From: Stenotrophomonas sp. SAU14A_NAIMI4_8
Lineage (GTDB): Bacteria; Pseudomonadota; Gammaproteobacteria; Xanthomonadales; Xanthomonadaceae
Assembly (NCBI RefSeq): GCF_003086695.1
Contig: NZ_CP025999.1
Span: forward strand, 3,982,344 to 4,046,343
Reading direction: 5' to 3'
Length of the DNA: 64,000 bases
Shown here: in pieces, positions 17,642 through 25,853 of the stretch
Layout of the letters: every line of letters starts with the position of its first letter
Numbering within the stretch: position 1 is the stretch's first letter
The notes under the pieces: model-generated
Seen by the model: only the letters and a program-made list of their open reading frames with translations
What the model was told of the DNA's origin: nothing
Database searches by the model: none
Made by a program: the position numbers and the translations under genes

Positions 17642-18562
17642 ATGCCGTTCCTGGAACTGACCCTGCGCTGCACCGAAGCCACCCAGCCCCGCTATGAAAA
17701 CGCGCTGGAGGACGTGGGCGCGCTGGCCGTCACCCTGCTTGATGCCGAAGCCGACACCAGCAACGAGCAGGCCATCCTCGAACCGGGCGTGGGCGAAACC
17801 CCGCTGTGGGACACCCTGGTACTGAGCGCGCTGTTCCCGGCCGACAGCAATGCGCTGTTGCTGCTGGCGGCGCTGGAAGCGTTCGACCCGGACCTGGACT
17901 GGAGCGGCGGCAGCTTCCGCGCCGTGGAAGACGAAGACTGGGAACGCGCCTGGCTGGACCAGTTCCAGCCGATGGATTTCGGCAGCCGCACCTGGATCGT
18001 GCCGTGGAACCACGACCTGCCGGAGGCCGCGCAGGCCGCCGATGCCGCCGTCGTGCGCCTGGACCCGGGCCTGGCCTTCGGCTCGGGCACCCACCCGACC
18101 ACCGCGCTGTGCCTGCGCTGGCTGGACCAGCTGGCCGTGGACGGCCAGCTGCAGGGCCAGCGCGTGCTCGACTTCGGCTGTGGCTCGGGCATCCTGGCCC
18201 TGGCGGCACTGAAGCTGGGCGCGGCCGAAGCGATCGGCGTGGACAACGACCCGCAGGCGCTCGTGGCCACCGCCGACAACGCCGAGCGCAATGGCGAGCA
18301 GGCGCGCATGCACGTCTATCTGCCGCAGGACGAACCGGTGGCGACCTATCCCATCGTGGTCGCCAACATCCTGGCCTCGGCGCTGGACGCACTGGCCGAA
18401 CTGCTGGCCGCACGCGTGGCCGCCGGTGGCCGCATCGCCCTGTCGGGCATCCTGCATGGCCAGGAAGGCGAACTGCTGCAGCGCTATGCCGCCTGGTTCG
18501 ACGAACTGCAGGCCACCCAGGATGGCGATTGGATGCGCATCACCGGCGTACGCCGCGCCTGA
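17642..18562 (+). CDS. prmA: Ribosomal protein L11 methyltransferase
   Basis: SAM-dependent trimethylation of ribosomal protein L11. The 306 residues have an N-terminal substrate-recognition domain ([34 protein letters not shown]), a linker with [35 protein letters not shown], and the methyltransferase domain with the SAM loop [20 protein letters not shown] and the catalytic NILASALD segment. It is followed by a DUF3426 gene and fis, a Xanthomonadaceae-type order. Confidence 0.96.
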   Translation: MPFLELTLRCTEATQPRYENALEDVGALAVTLLDAEADTSNEQAILEPGVGETPLWDTLVLSALFPADSNALLLLAALEAFDPDLDWSGGSFRAVEDEDWERAWLDQFQPMDFGSRTWIVPWNHDLPEAAQAADAAVVRLDPGLAFGSGTHPTTALCLRWLDQLAVDGQLQGQRVLDFGCGSGILALAALKLGAAEAIGVDNDPQALVATADNAERNGEQARMHVYLPQDEPVATYPIVVANILASALDALAELLAARVAAGGRIALSGILHGQEGELLQRYAAWFDELQATQDGDWMRITGVRRA

Positions 18563-18604
18563 TCGTGGTTGAATGAGCGCTGGATCCGAGCCGGTGCCCT
18601 GACG

Positions 18605-19348
18605 ATGTCCGAGCCGAACCCGCCGCGTCGCCCGCTGGCCACCTTCCTGCGCACTGCGCCGGGAGCCGACGCCGCACCTGTCGACGCCACCGGCCACGCC
18701 GCCCCGCAGCTGCTGCAGGAAGGCGAGGCCGCGGAGGACGATCAGGACACCGCGCCGTCGCTCGCCCCGATCGAGGTACCCACCGCACATGCCGATGCCG
18801 ATGCCGACCGTGCCGAAAGCGACACGGTCGATGCGGCCGTGGCCAGCGAGGCCCCCAGCTTCCTGGACCTGCGCCCGCGCGCGCGACCGTCACCGCGCTG
18901 GCACTGGGCACTGGTTGCAGGACTGGCACTGTTGCTGCTGCTGCAGAGCGTGCTGGCCGATCGCGCGCGCCTGGCCGCCGATGCCGGCCATCGGCCCTGG
19001 ATCAGCGCGCTGTGCGGTGTGCTTCGCTGCAGCCTGCCGGCTTGGCGCGAACCCACGGCGTTCACCATGACCAGCCGCGAGATCCGCCCCCTGCCGGGGC
19101 AGGCAGGTGTGCTGCAGGTGCAGGCCAGCATCCGCAACGATGCGCGCTGGGCACAGGCCTGGCCGGACCTGCGCCTGTCGTTGTCCGATGCCGATGGCCG
19201 CCTGATCGGCAGCGGGGTGTTTACCCCGGCGCAGTACCTGGGTGAGGCCCCGGCGGCCACGCTGGAGCCCGGGCAGAGCGCGCGGGTCGCGTTCCGCGTG
19301 CAGGAGCCGGCGGCCTCCACCGTCGCATTCACCTTCGAGTTCCTCTGA
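18605..19348 (+). CDS. DUF3426 domain-containing membrane protein
   Basis: A 247-residue protein with an acidic, disordered N-terminal ~95 residues, one membrane helix (WHWALVAGLALLLLLQSVLA, about residues 98-117), and a C-terminal DUF3426-type domain with FTMTSREIRPLPGQAGVLQVQASIRNDARWAQAWPDLRLSLSDADGRLIGSGVFTPAQYL broken into typical strands. Many relatives begin with a zinc ribbon; none is present here. The ATG at 18605 was preferred to a TTG at 18569. Function unknown. It lies between prmA and fis. Confidence 0.82.
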   Translation: MSEPNPPRRPLATFLRTAPGADAAPVDATGHAAPQLLQEGEAAEDDQDTAPSLAPIEVPTAHADADADRAESDTVDAAVASEAPSFLDLRPRARPSPRWHWALVAGLALLLLLQSVLADRARLAADAGHRPWISALCGVLRCSLPAWREPTAFTMTSREIRPLPGQAGVLQVQASIRNDARWAQAWPDLRLSLSDADGRLIGSGVFTPAQYLGEAPAATLEPGQSARVAFRVQEPAASTVAFTFEFL

Positions 19349-19462
19349 CCAAGGTCGAGGCGTCAGGCCGTGGCAGCTCGGGCACGCTCGCGCTAGACTG
19401 ACGGCCAATCACACGTCCGCCTGCGCGCACCGCGCGCACCGGCCTTCAGATCGGGAACCCCC

Positions 19463-19738
19463 TTGAACGCTGTCCTCACTCGTCCTGACACCAGTCGTGG
19501 CGCTGCCCGGCCACCGCTGCGCGAACACGTAGCCCAGTCCGTGCGCCGCTACCTGCGCGACCTTGATGGCTGCGATGCGGACGATGTGTACGAGATCGTG
19601 CTGCGCGAGATGGAGATTCCGCTGTTCGTGGAAGTGCTCAACCACTGCGAAGGCAACCAGAGCCGCGCCGCGGCCATGCTGGGCATCCACCGCGCCACCC
19701 TGCGCAAGAAGCTGAAGGAATACGGCATCAGCGCGTAA
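19463..19738 (+). CDS. fis: DNA-binding protein Fis
   Basis: Nucleoid-associated factor that bends DNA and activates rRNA and other growth-linked promoters. The 91-residue protein has a short variable N-terminus and the conserved C-terminal helix-turn-helix [33 protein letters not shown]. Length and order match Fis of other gammaproteobacteria. It follows the DUF3426 gene in the same direction. Confidence 0.95.
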   Translation: MNAVLTRPDTSRGAARPPLREHVAQSVRRYLRDLDGCDADDVYEIVLREMEIPLFVEVLNHCEGNQSRAAAMLGIHRATLRKKLKEYGISA

Positions 19739-19745
19739 GCGCACC

Positions 19746-19874
19746 GCCGCCGGGCATGGCCCGGCGCTACCGATACCAGGCCATCACCTGCCAGTAGATC
19801 CACGCCATGCGTGGATGAAGGCCCCGCAGGATCAACCGCCCCCGCCCGCGTGTAGATCCACGCCATGCGTGGAT
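19746..19874. repeat. Three SMAG-type REP palindromes
   Basis: One element of the GCGCCGGGC subfamily (19746-19770, inverted) and two of the GATCCACGC subfamily (19794-19816 and 19852-19874, forward) lie between fis and the convergent phospholipid operon. Confidence 0.88.
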
Positions 19875-19881
19875 GAAGCCC

Positions 19882-20874
19882 TCAGCCCCCGCCCGCCTTC
19901 CAGTAATACCGCACCACATGGAAGAACACCGGCGCGGCGAAGCACACTGAATCCAGCCGATCGAGCATGCCGCCATGGCCTTCGATCATGTGCCCCCAGT
20001 CCTTGATGCCGCGGTCGCGCTTGATGGCCGACATCACCAGGCCGCCCCAGAACCCCATCAGGTTGATCAGCAGGGACAGCCCGAACGCCTGCAGCGGCGT
20101 GAACGGGGTGATCCACCACAGCGCCGCACCCAGCGCGCTGGCGCTCAGCACCCCGCCCACGAACCCTTCCACCGTCTTCGACGGCGACAGCTTCGGTGCG
20201 ATCAGGTGCCGGCCCAGCAGCTTGCCCCAGATGTACTGCAGCACATCGGACGACTGCACCACGATCACCAGGAAGGCAAACAACAGCACGTTGCGCGCCG
20301 GGTCGTGGCCCGGCACCTGCAGGTTCAGCAGCAGCGGCACGTGCGAAATGCAGAACACGCAGATCATCAGTCCCCACTGCACCTTGGCCGTGCGCTCTAG
20401 GTAGTGGGTGGTATCGCCGCCGATGGTCGACAGGATGGGCAGGAACAGGAACGCGTAGACCGGAATCAGCAGGGTGTACATGCCGTACCAGTCGATCCAC
20501 ACCAGGTAGTACTGCCATGGCAGCACGATGTAGAACGCCGCCAGCAACGCGTAGTAATCACCCGACCGGGTGGGTGCCAGGGTGATGAACTCGCGCAGCG
20601 CGAACAGCGAAATGATCGCGAACAGCACGATCACCCCGGCGCGGCCGAACAACAGCGCGCCACCCACCACGATCGCCATCACCCACCACGCGCGGATGCG
20701 CGAGACCAGGTTGGCGATGACCGCGCTGGGTTTGCCGCGCTGGCGCCAGCGCAGGGTCTCGGCCACCACCGTGGCCAGCACCAGCACCGCACCGATGCCG
20801 CCGAACAGCAGCCCGGTCTGCTGGCCCACGCTCTGCGTGGCCAGATCGCCGGACACATCGATCAGAAAACTCAT
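19882..20874 (-). CDS. ynbB: CdsA-family phosphatidate cytidylyltransferase (YnbB-like)
   Basis: Probably makes CDP-diacylglycerol or a related CDP-lipid from CTP. The 330-residue membrane protein has about eight helices and the CdsA signature SAIKRDRGIKDWGHMIEGHGG followed by MLDRLDS. SPSKTVEGFVGG is also conserved. It is the last gene of a six-gene operon. Its start overlaps the acyltransferase stop by four bases. The length and neighbours match E. coli YnbB rather than the housekeeping cdsA, so it is likely a second, pathway-specific enzyme. Confidence 0.88.
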   Translation of the reverse strand: MSFLIDVSGDLATQSVGQQTGLLFGGIGAVLVLATVVAETLRWRQRGKPSAVIANLVSRIRAWWVMAIVVGGALLFGRAGVIVLFAIISLFALREFITLAPTRSGDYYALLAAFYIVLPWQYYLVWIDWYGMYTLLIPVYAFLFLPILSTIGGDTTHYLERTAKVQWGLMICVFCISHVPLLLNLQVPGHDPARNVLLFAFLVIVVQSSDVLQYIWGKLLGRHLIAPKLSPSKTVEGFVGGVLSASALGAALWWITPFTPLQAFGLSLLINLMGFWGGLVMSAIKRDRGIKDWGHMIEGHGGMLDRLDSVCFAAPVFFHVVRYYWKAGGG

Positions 20875-21500
20875 GCGCGGCCCCCGTTCGGCGCCAGGTC
20901 AAGCAGTGCCTGCCGGCTGCGCGCCAGGAACGCCGCTTTGTCCTCTTCGGCCTGCAGGCGCAGCGGTGCGCCGAAGGTTGCGGTGCACAGCAATGGCAGC
21001 GGTAGGAAGCGGCCCTTGGGCATCACCCGCTTCAGGTTGTCGATCCACACTGGTACGAACTCCAGTTCCGGGCGCTGCCGCGCCAGATGGTAGATGCCAC
21101 TCTTGAACGGCAGCAGCGGCTCCTCACCGGTGTTGCGCGTGCCTTCCGGGAACAGGATCAGCGAGCAGCCTTCATCCACCGCATCGCGCAGTACCTGCAG
21201 GGGATCCTGCTGGCGGCGCGCCGCTTCGCGTTCCACCAGCACGCCGTTGAATACCGCATCGATCAGGTAGCGGCGCAGGCCATCGCGCTGCCAGTACTCG
21301 GCCGCGGCCACCGGCCGCACCTGGCGGCGCAACGCGGGTGGCATCGACGACCAGATCAGCACGAAGTCGCCGTGGCTGGCATGGTTGCCATAGTACACGC
21401 GGTGGTCGCTGGAGGGCGCGCAGCCGATCCACAGCGCGCGCGCACCGGTCAGCACATGGATGGCGCCACTGCAGGCACGGGCAATCACGCTTGCGAACAT
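20871..21500 (-). CDS. Lysophospholipid/1-acylglycerol-3-phosphate acyltransferase-type protein
   Basis: A 209-residue PlsC-superfamily acyltransferase. The catalytic motif NHASHGD (HX4D type) is near residues 39-45, and the glycerol-phosphate-binding block FPEGTRNTGEEPLLPFKSGIYHL follows near residue 118. It probably acylates a lysophospholipid or glycerol-phosphate intermediate at the inner membrane. The gene lies 10 bases after the small membrane gene and overlaps the cytidylyltransferase by four bases. An acyltransferase fits a full lipid-building module. Confidence 0.88.
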   Translation of the reverse strand: MFASVIARACSGAIHVLTGARALWIGCAPSSDHRVYYGNHASHGDFVLIWSSMPPALRRQVRPVAAAEYWQRDGLRRYLIDAVFNGVLVEREAARRQQDPLQVLRDAVDEGCSLILFPEGTRNTGEEPLLPFKSGIYHLARQRPELEFVPVWIDNLKRVMPKGRFLPLPLLCTATFGAPLRLQAEEDKAAFLARSRQALLDLAPNGGRA

Positions 21501-21510
21501 CAGGTTCCCC

Positions 21511-21948
21511 TCAGGTCTGCGGCCACAACACGGCCAGCAGCACCGCTACGAACTGCAGCGCGGTGAACAGATACTGGCGCAGCAGCAGGCCGCGCATGCC
21601 GGCCCAGCGCGCGTCCCAGCCACGCAGCGGCGCATCGGCCGGCAGCCGGCGCAGCCCGGCCACGTGCAGGGCCTGGTCGATCCGATGTGCTGCCGCCTCG
21701 CCCTGCAGGCCTTCCTGCAGCAGCAACTGCAGCAGGCTGGCATCCAATCGCACGCGCACCGCGAAGTACGCCTGCGCCAGGCCCAGCACCACGCTCAGCA
21801 GCACCAGGCCGGCGGCGATCATCGCCAGCCCCGGCTCGATGCCGAGCAGCAGCAGGCCCACCAGCAACAGTCCCAGCGACAGCACGGCGGGCCAGCGGCC
21901 CTGGCGCAGCAGCAGGTGCATCATCGGCAGGTCCGGGGCCTGGCTCAT
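21511..21948 (-). CDS. Small membrane protein within the phospholipid operon
   Basis: A 145-residue protein beginning MSQAPDLPMMHLLLRQGRW. It has two adjacent membrane helices (about residues 19-62), a soluble helical region with LQLLLQEGLQGEAAAHRIDQALHVAGLR, and a third helix near the C-terminus (LFTALQFVAVLLAVLW). The ATG overlaps the upstream stop as ATGA. No family is recognised. Its position suggests an accessory or scaffold role for the surrounding lipid enzymes. Confidence 0.75.
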   Translation of the reverse strand: MSQAPDLPMMHLLLRQGRWPAVLSLGLLLVGLLLLGIEPGLAMIAAGLVLLSVVLGLAQAYFAVRVRLDASLLQLLLQEGLQGEAAAHRIDQALHVAGLRRLPADAPLRGWDARWAGMRGLLLRQYLFTALQFVAVLLAVLWPQT

Positions 21949-23279
21949 ACGGTGGTCTCCTGTGCGGCAGCGGCCGCGATCGCCAACAGGTGAACGTCGT
22001 GCAGCACGATGGACGGCCGTGCCTGGCGCACCTGCGCCACCGCCTGCGCGGCATCGCCAGCGCGGCCACTGCACAGCAGCCACGTCGCCACGCTGGCGGC
22101 ACTGCGCGAATAGCCCAGCGCGCAACACACCAGCAGCGGCCCCTGCGCATGCAGGCGCTCGATCGCGGCGGCAGCGGCGCGCAGCTGGGCAGCGCTGGGC
22201 ACCACCAGGTCCAGCATCGGCACCCCGGCATAGACCGCGCCCGGGGCGCGGCAGGACAGTTCGGCACAGGTATCGACCACGCCCTGCAGCGGCGCCGGCA
22301 AGCGGCCGCTGGGCAGGCGCCCCAGCCACACACCGTCGGCCACCTGCACCGGCTGCGGCGCACGCCGTGTCCACAGCCGTGAATTGATCCATGCAGCGGC
22401 CAGGTACGGCGCCAGCAGCCAGCGTGCGGCCATGGTCAGCCGGCCATCGGCGCGCTTCTGGAACACCGCCGTGCCCAACCCCGCATACGCCAGCGCCACC
22501 AGCAGCAGCGACACCACCGGCCACAGCAGCCACAGCGCTGTGCCGTGCCACTGCAGCACCGGCAGCAACACCACGGCCGCCCCCAGCAGGTACAGCAGCG
22601 CCAGGCGCCAGCGCTTCGGGTCGCGCGCGGTGCGCCATGCGCGCAGCGGTGGCACACCCTGGTCGGGCCACAGCCACACGCACAGCCAGCCCACCAGCAG
22701 CCCGGTGGGTACATCGATGAAGTGGTGCTGGAAGGTGGTCAGCACCGATATGCCGATCAGCAGCGCCCACCCATGCAGCACCCAGCGCCACGCGCCGTGC
22801 AGGTACTGGGCGAACTTCACCCACAGCACGATCAGCAGCACGATGTGCAGCGATGGCGCCTGGTTGAACGGCTTGTCGAAACCCAGCAGCACATCGAACA
22901 GCCAGCCGAAGACGCCGTCGATCTCCGGCCGCTGGAAACTGAAGCGTAATGGCCACAGCAGGAAGCAGCTCACCGCGATCAGCTGCGCACTGAACAAGCG
23001 CAACGCGTGCCGGTCCAGTTCCAGCCGCTGCCGGCACAGGAACAGCGAAATGGCATAGAACAGATCGATGGACCAGTACGGCACGATGGTCCAGGCCACG
23101 AATGGAATGTGGGTTTCCCAAGCGAAGGCGAGCACCGGCACGTCCGGCTGGCGACCGGCCATCCAGTTCGCAAAGCCGTAGCTGGCGAAGAAGAACGGCC
23201 CCAGCAGCACCAGCCACAACAGGGCGCGCCGCCAGGGGCGCGTCGTGGGGGCCACCGGGGTGGCAGCGACGGCGGACAT
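21945..23279 (-). CDS. ynbD: PAP2-type membrane phosphatase fused to a dual-specificity phosphatase (YnbD-like)
   Basis: A 444-residue two-part protein. The N-terminal membrane half carries PAP2-like motifs: FNQAPSLHIVLL near residue 140 and a later TTFQHHFIDVPTGLLVGW. After further helices, the C-terminal ~130 residues are a cysteine phosphatase of the dual-specificity type with CX5R in CALGYSRSAASVATWLL. Both parts could remove phosphate from a lipid-phosphate intermediate. Start MSAVAATPVAPT overlaps the preceding stop (TGATG). The same fusion is known as YnbD in E. coli. Confidence 0.87.
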   Translation of the reverse strand: MSAVAATPVAPTTRPWRRALLWLVLLGPFFFASYGFANWMAGRQPDVPVLAFAWETHIPFVAWTIVPYWSIDLFYAISLFLCRQRLELDRHALRLFSAQLIAVSCFLLWPLRFSFQRPEIDGVFGWLFDVLLGFDKPFNQAPSLHIVLLIVLWVKFAQYLHGAWRWVLHGWALLIGISVLTTFQHHFIDVPTGLLVGWLCVWLWPDQGVPPLRAWRTARDPKRWRLALLYLLGAAVVLLPVLQWHGTALWLLWPVVSLLLVALAYAGLGTAVFQKRADGRLTMAARWLLAPYLAAAWINSRLWTRRAPQPVQVADGVWLGRLPSGRLPAPLQGVVDTCAELSCRAPGAVYAGVPMLDLVVPSAAQLRAAAAAIERLHAQGPLLVCCALGYSRSAASVATWLLCSGRAGDAAQAVAQVRQARPSIVLHDVHLLAIAAAAAQETTV

Positions 23280-25030
23280 CAGCCGACCCGGCGCGCCAGC
23301 GAAACGGTGAAGATGCCGAACTCGTCGATGCGCTGGGCCACCTTCTGGAACCCGGCCAGGCGTACCAGCTCGTCCATCTCCTGCTGGGTACGGCGGCGCA
23401 TCACCCACGCCGCGCCACCGCGGTGGCTGGTGAGCGCACGCGCGATGAACTCCAGCTGCGGATGCCACGGCTGGCCGGTATAGGCCAGGTAACCGCCCAC
23501 TGGTACGGTCGCGGCAATGCCCTGCAGCGAGCGCAGCACCGCATCGTTGTCGGGGAACAGTTCGTACAGGCCCGACACCACCGCCAGCGTCGGCGCCGGG
23601 TCCACCTTCGCCAGCTGCGCCGGGTCGAATGCATCGCCCTGTTCGAAGCGGGCGATATCGGTCGCCCCCAAGCGTTCGATCAAGGCCTGGCCTTGGGTCA
23701 CGTTCAGTTCGCTGAAATCGCGCAGCACGATGCGCTCGGCGCGCTGTTCGCCCTGTCCCAGCGCCTCCAGCACGTAGCGCCCGTGGCCTGCGGCCACGTC
23801 CAGCACGCGTACCGGCGTGCCCTGCCCGCGCAGGCGCTGGGCGGCGTCGCGCAGCAGTTCCTGCAGGTGCTGGCCGCGCACGCGGATACCGCGCCAGCCG
23901 ATCGCGTCCAGATAGTTGCGGTCGACCATGCGCCCCAGCGGGCCCTTGCCCCGCGCCTGGTCGCGGTAGATGTAATCCAGCGTGCTGCCCGAATCGAAGC
24001 CGGTCTGCAGGCCCAGGGCAATGCCCTCGGACAGCGTGCCGCCGAAACGCAGGCCACCACGCACAAAGCGCCAACGCAGGTCGGCCAGGCTGTTGCGTTC
24101 GGGCGGCCACGACAGAATCTCCGATTCTTCGAAGGTCGGACCGTGGCGGTGTGCATCGCGGCGCGACAGTTCGCGCAATGGTTCGGCGAAACGTGCCTGG
24201 ATGAAGCTGCGGATGCGTGCCAGTGCCGGCGCGCGGTCACGCTCGCCCAGGGTGTCGTGGAAGAAGCCCGGCAGGTGCACGCGCTCCTTGATCGGGCTGG
24301 ACAGGCGTTCGTAGAAGCGGTCCTGCGGGCCCCGGTGCACGACGAAATCCGAACCGGACACCAGCAGCTGCAGCGGCACGCTGATCGCCTGCGCATCGGC
24401 CACGATGCGGTCGGCCGCCTCGTACAGGCCCAGCAGCACGCGCACCGAAATCGGCCGGGTGATCAGCGGATCGGTGCGGTAGCTTTCCACCCGCGCCGGG
24501 TCGTGGGTCAGCCACTGCGGTTTCACGTAGCTGTTGACGAAGAAGTTGCCGCGCAGCTTCTGCATAAGCGCCAGCCCTGCCCGTGCGAACGGCACGTACA
24601 GCTTCACCTTGAACGCCGGCGAGGCCATCACCAGCGCCCGCAGGCGCGGCGCGTAGTCGTGCACCCAGGTGGCGGCCACCACCGCGCCCACGCTCTGCGC
24701 GATCACCACGATGTCTTCCACCGCGATGCCGTGCTCGGCGCCGATATGGGCAATGAAGCTGTCCAGGTCGCGGACCAGCGCCGGGAACCCGGGGGCATCG
24801 CCGCGCGCACCGGGCGAACGGCCATTGCCACGCGCATCCCACGCGAAGAAGGCGGTATCGGGCAGGTCCAGCTCATCGACCAGGTGGGTGACCCGGCCGG
24901 AATATTCGTGGCCGCGATGCAGCAGCACCACGGCCTTGCTGGCCGTGCTGCCCGTGGTGCTCGCCCAGTACCGGTAGAACAGCGGTACCTGGTCGAAGCT
25001 GTGGAATTCCCGTTCCTGCGCCTGACGCAT
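23279..25030 (-). CDS. ynbC: Bifunctional alpha/beta hydrolase-methyltransferase (YnbC-like)
   Basis: A 583-residue cytoplasmic fusion. The N-terminal ~290 residues are an alpha/beta hydrolase: AVVLLHRGHEYSGRV, DARGNGRSPG, nucleophile Ser in VVIAQSVGAVVAATW, and a late His in LPGFFHDTLGE. The nucleophile elbow AQSVGA departs slightly from GXSXG. The C-terminal ~200 residues are a SAM methyltransferase with VRVLDVAAGHGRYVLEAL. The fusion matches the uncharacterised E. coli YnbC. It could trim and methylate a lipid head group, but neither activity is shown. Confidence 0.87.
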   Translation of the reverse strand: MRQAQEREFHSFDQVPLFYRYWASTTGSTASKAVVLLHRGHEYSGRVTHLVDELDLPDTAFFAWDARGNGRSPGARGDAPGFPALVRDLDSFIAHIGAEHGIAVEDIVVIAQSVGAVVAATWVHDYAPRLRALVMASPAFKVKLYVPFARAGLALMQKLRGNFFVNSYVKPQWLTHDPARVESYRTDPLITRPISVRVLLGLYEAADRIVADAQAISVPLQLLVSGSDFVVHRGPQDRFYERLSSPIKERVHLPGFFHDTLGERDRAPALARIRSFIQARFAEPLRELSRRDAHRHGPTFEESEILSWPPERNSLADLRWRFVRGGLRFGGTLSEGIALGLQTGFDSGSTLDYIYRDQARGKGPLGRMVDRNYLDAIGWRGIRVRGQHLQELLRDAAQRLRGQGTPVRVLDVAAGHGRYVLEALGQGEQRAERIVLRDFSELNVTQGQALIERLGATDIARFEQGDAFDPAQLAKVDPAPTLAVVSGLYELFPDNDAVLRSLQGIAATVPVGGYLAYTGQPWHPQLEFIARALTSHRGGAAWVMRRRTQQEMDELVRLAGFQKVAQRIDEFGIFTVSLARRVG

Positions 25031-25054
25031 GCAATCTCCGTATTGTCGTGGTGT

Positions 25055-25672
25055 TTACTGCGGTGTAACCGCCGATTCCTGCAGGCCCCTGCGCACCCGG
25101 TTGAACAGCGTCACCGCGCACAGCAGTGCAGCCACGCCCGCCACCCACGTCACCGTGGCGGCCCCCACCCAGCCGAAGGCCAGCAGCAGGCCCAGCACAC
25201 CGATCACGAAGGCGCGGTCGCTCTTGCCCATGGGCCCATCGTAGCGCCGGCTGGCGCCGACCATCAGGCCCAGCACGCCGGCGTATTCGCTCAGTGCCGC
25301 CGCCCAGGCCAGCAGCCACAGCGCCACCGGGTTCACGCCCGCCACGCTGAGCAGGCTCAGGTACAGCGCGGCGTCGGCAATCACATCGCACAATTCGTTC
25401 AGATAGGCGCCCAGCCGCGACTGCTGGCCGAACTCGCGGGCCAGCATGCCGTCCACGGCGTTGAGCGCCATGCGCAGCAGCATCCACAGCGGCAGCAGCA
25501 GGTACAGCAGCGGTTGCGCCGGGGCGCAGCACCACACGGCGGCGGCCACCAGCAGCGAGACCACGGCGGCGGCCACAGTCACCGTGTTGGCGGTGATGCC
25601 GAGGCGGTAGAGCCCGCGCACGGCCGGAGGCAACAGGTCCTGGAAACGTCCTTTCAATGCATAGATCGACAC
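25055..25672 (-). CDS. ynbA: CDP-alcohol phosphatidyltransferase-family protein (YnbA-like)
   Basis: Probably transfers a phosphatidyl group from CDP-diacylglycerol to an alcohol acceptor at the inner membrane. The 205-residue protein has about six helices. The family block reads NAVDGMLAREFGQQSRLGAY then LNELCDVIAD. Two of the four usual metal-binding aspartates appear as Asn in this reading. A GTG start at 25672 gives MSIYALKGRFQDLL, which best matches the YnbA N-terminus; ATG codons further up would add unrelated sequence. It heads the operon, 24 bases before ynbC, divergent from purH. Confidence 0.83.
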   Translation of the reverse strand: MSIYALKGRFQDLLPPAVRGLYRLGITANTVTVAAAVVSLLVAAAVWCCAPAQPLLYLLLPLWMLLRMALNAVDGMLAREFGQQSRLGAYLNELCDVIADAALYLSLLSVAGVNPVALWLLAWAAALSEYAGVLGLMVGASRRYDGPMGKSDRAFVIGVLGLLLAFGWVGAATVTWVAGVAALLCAVTLFNRVRRGLQESAVTPQ

Positions 25673-25853
25673 GATCTGAACCCGCTGATCCCTGGCAGTT
25701 CCGGCATAGCCTACCCCATGGCGTGCCCAGCCCAGCATGCCGATACGGGCGTTTGTACGCACCGGGGGCAGGAAACCGCCCCGCGCAGCGCCCGCCACCG
25801 GCCCCCACGAACTACAATATCGGCCCCGCTCCGCTGCCGATTGCCCTGTCCCC

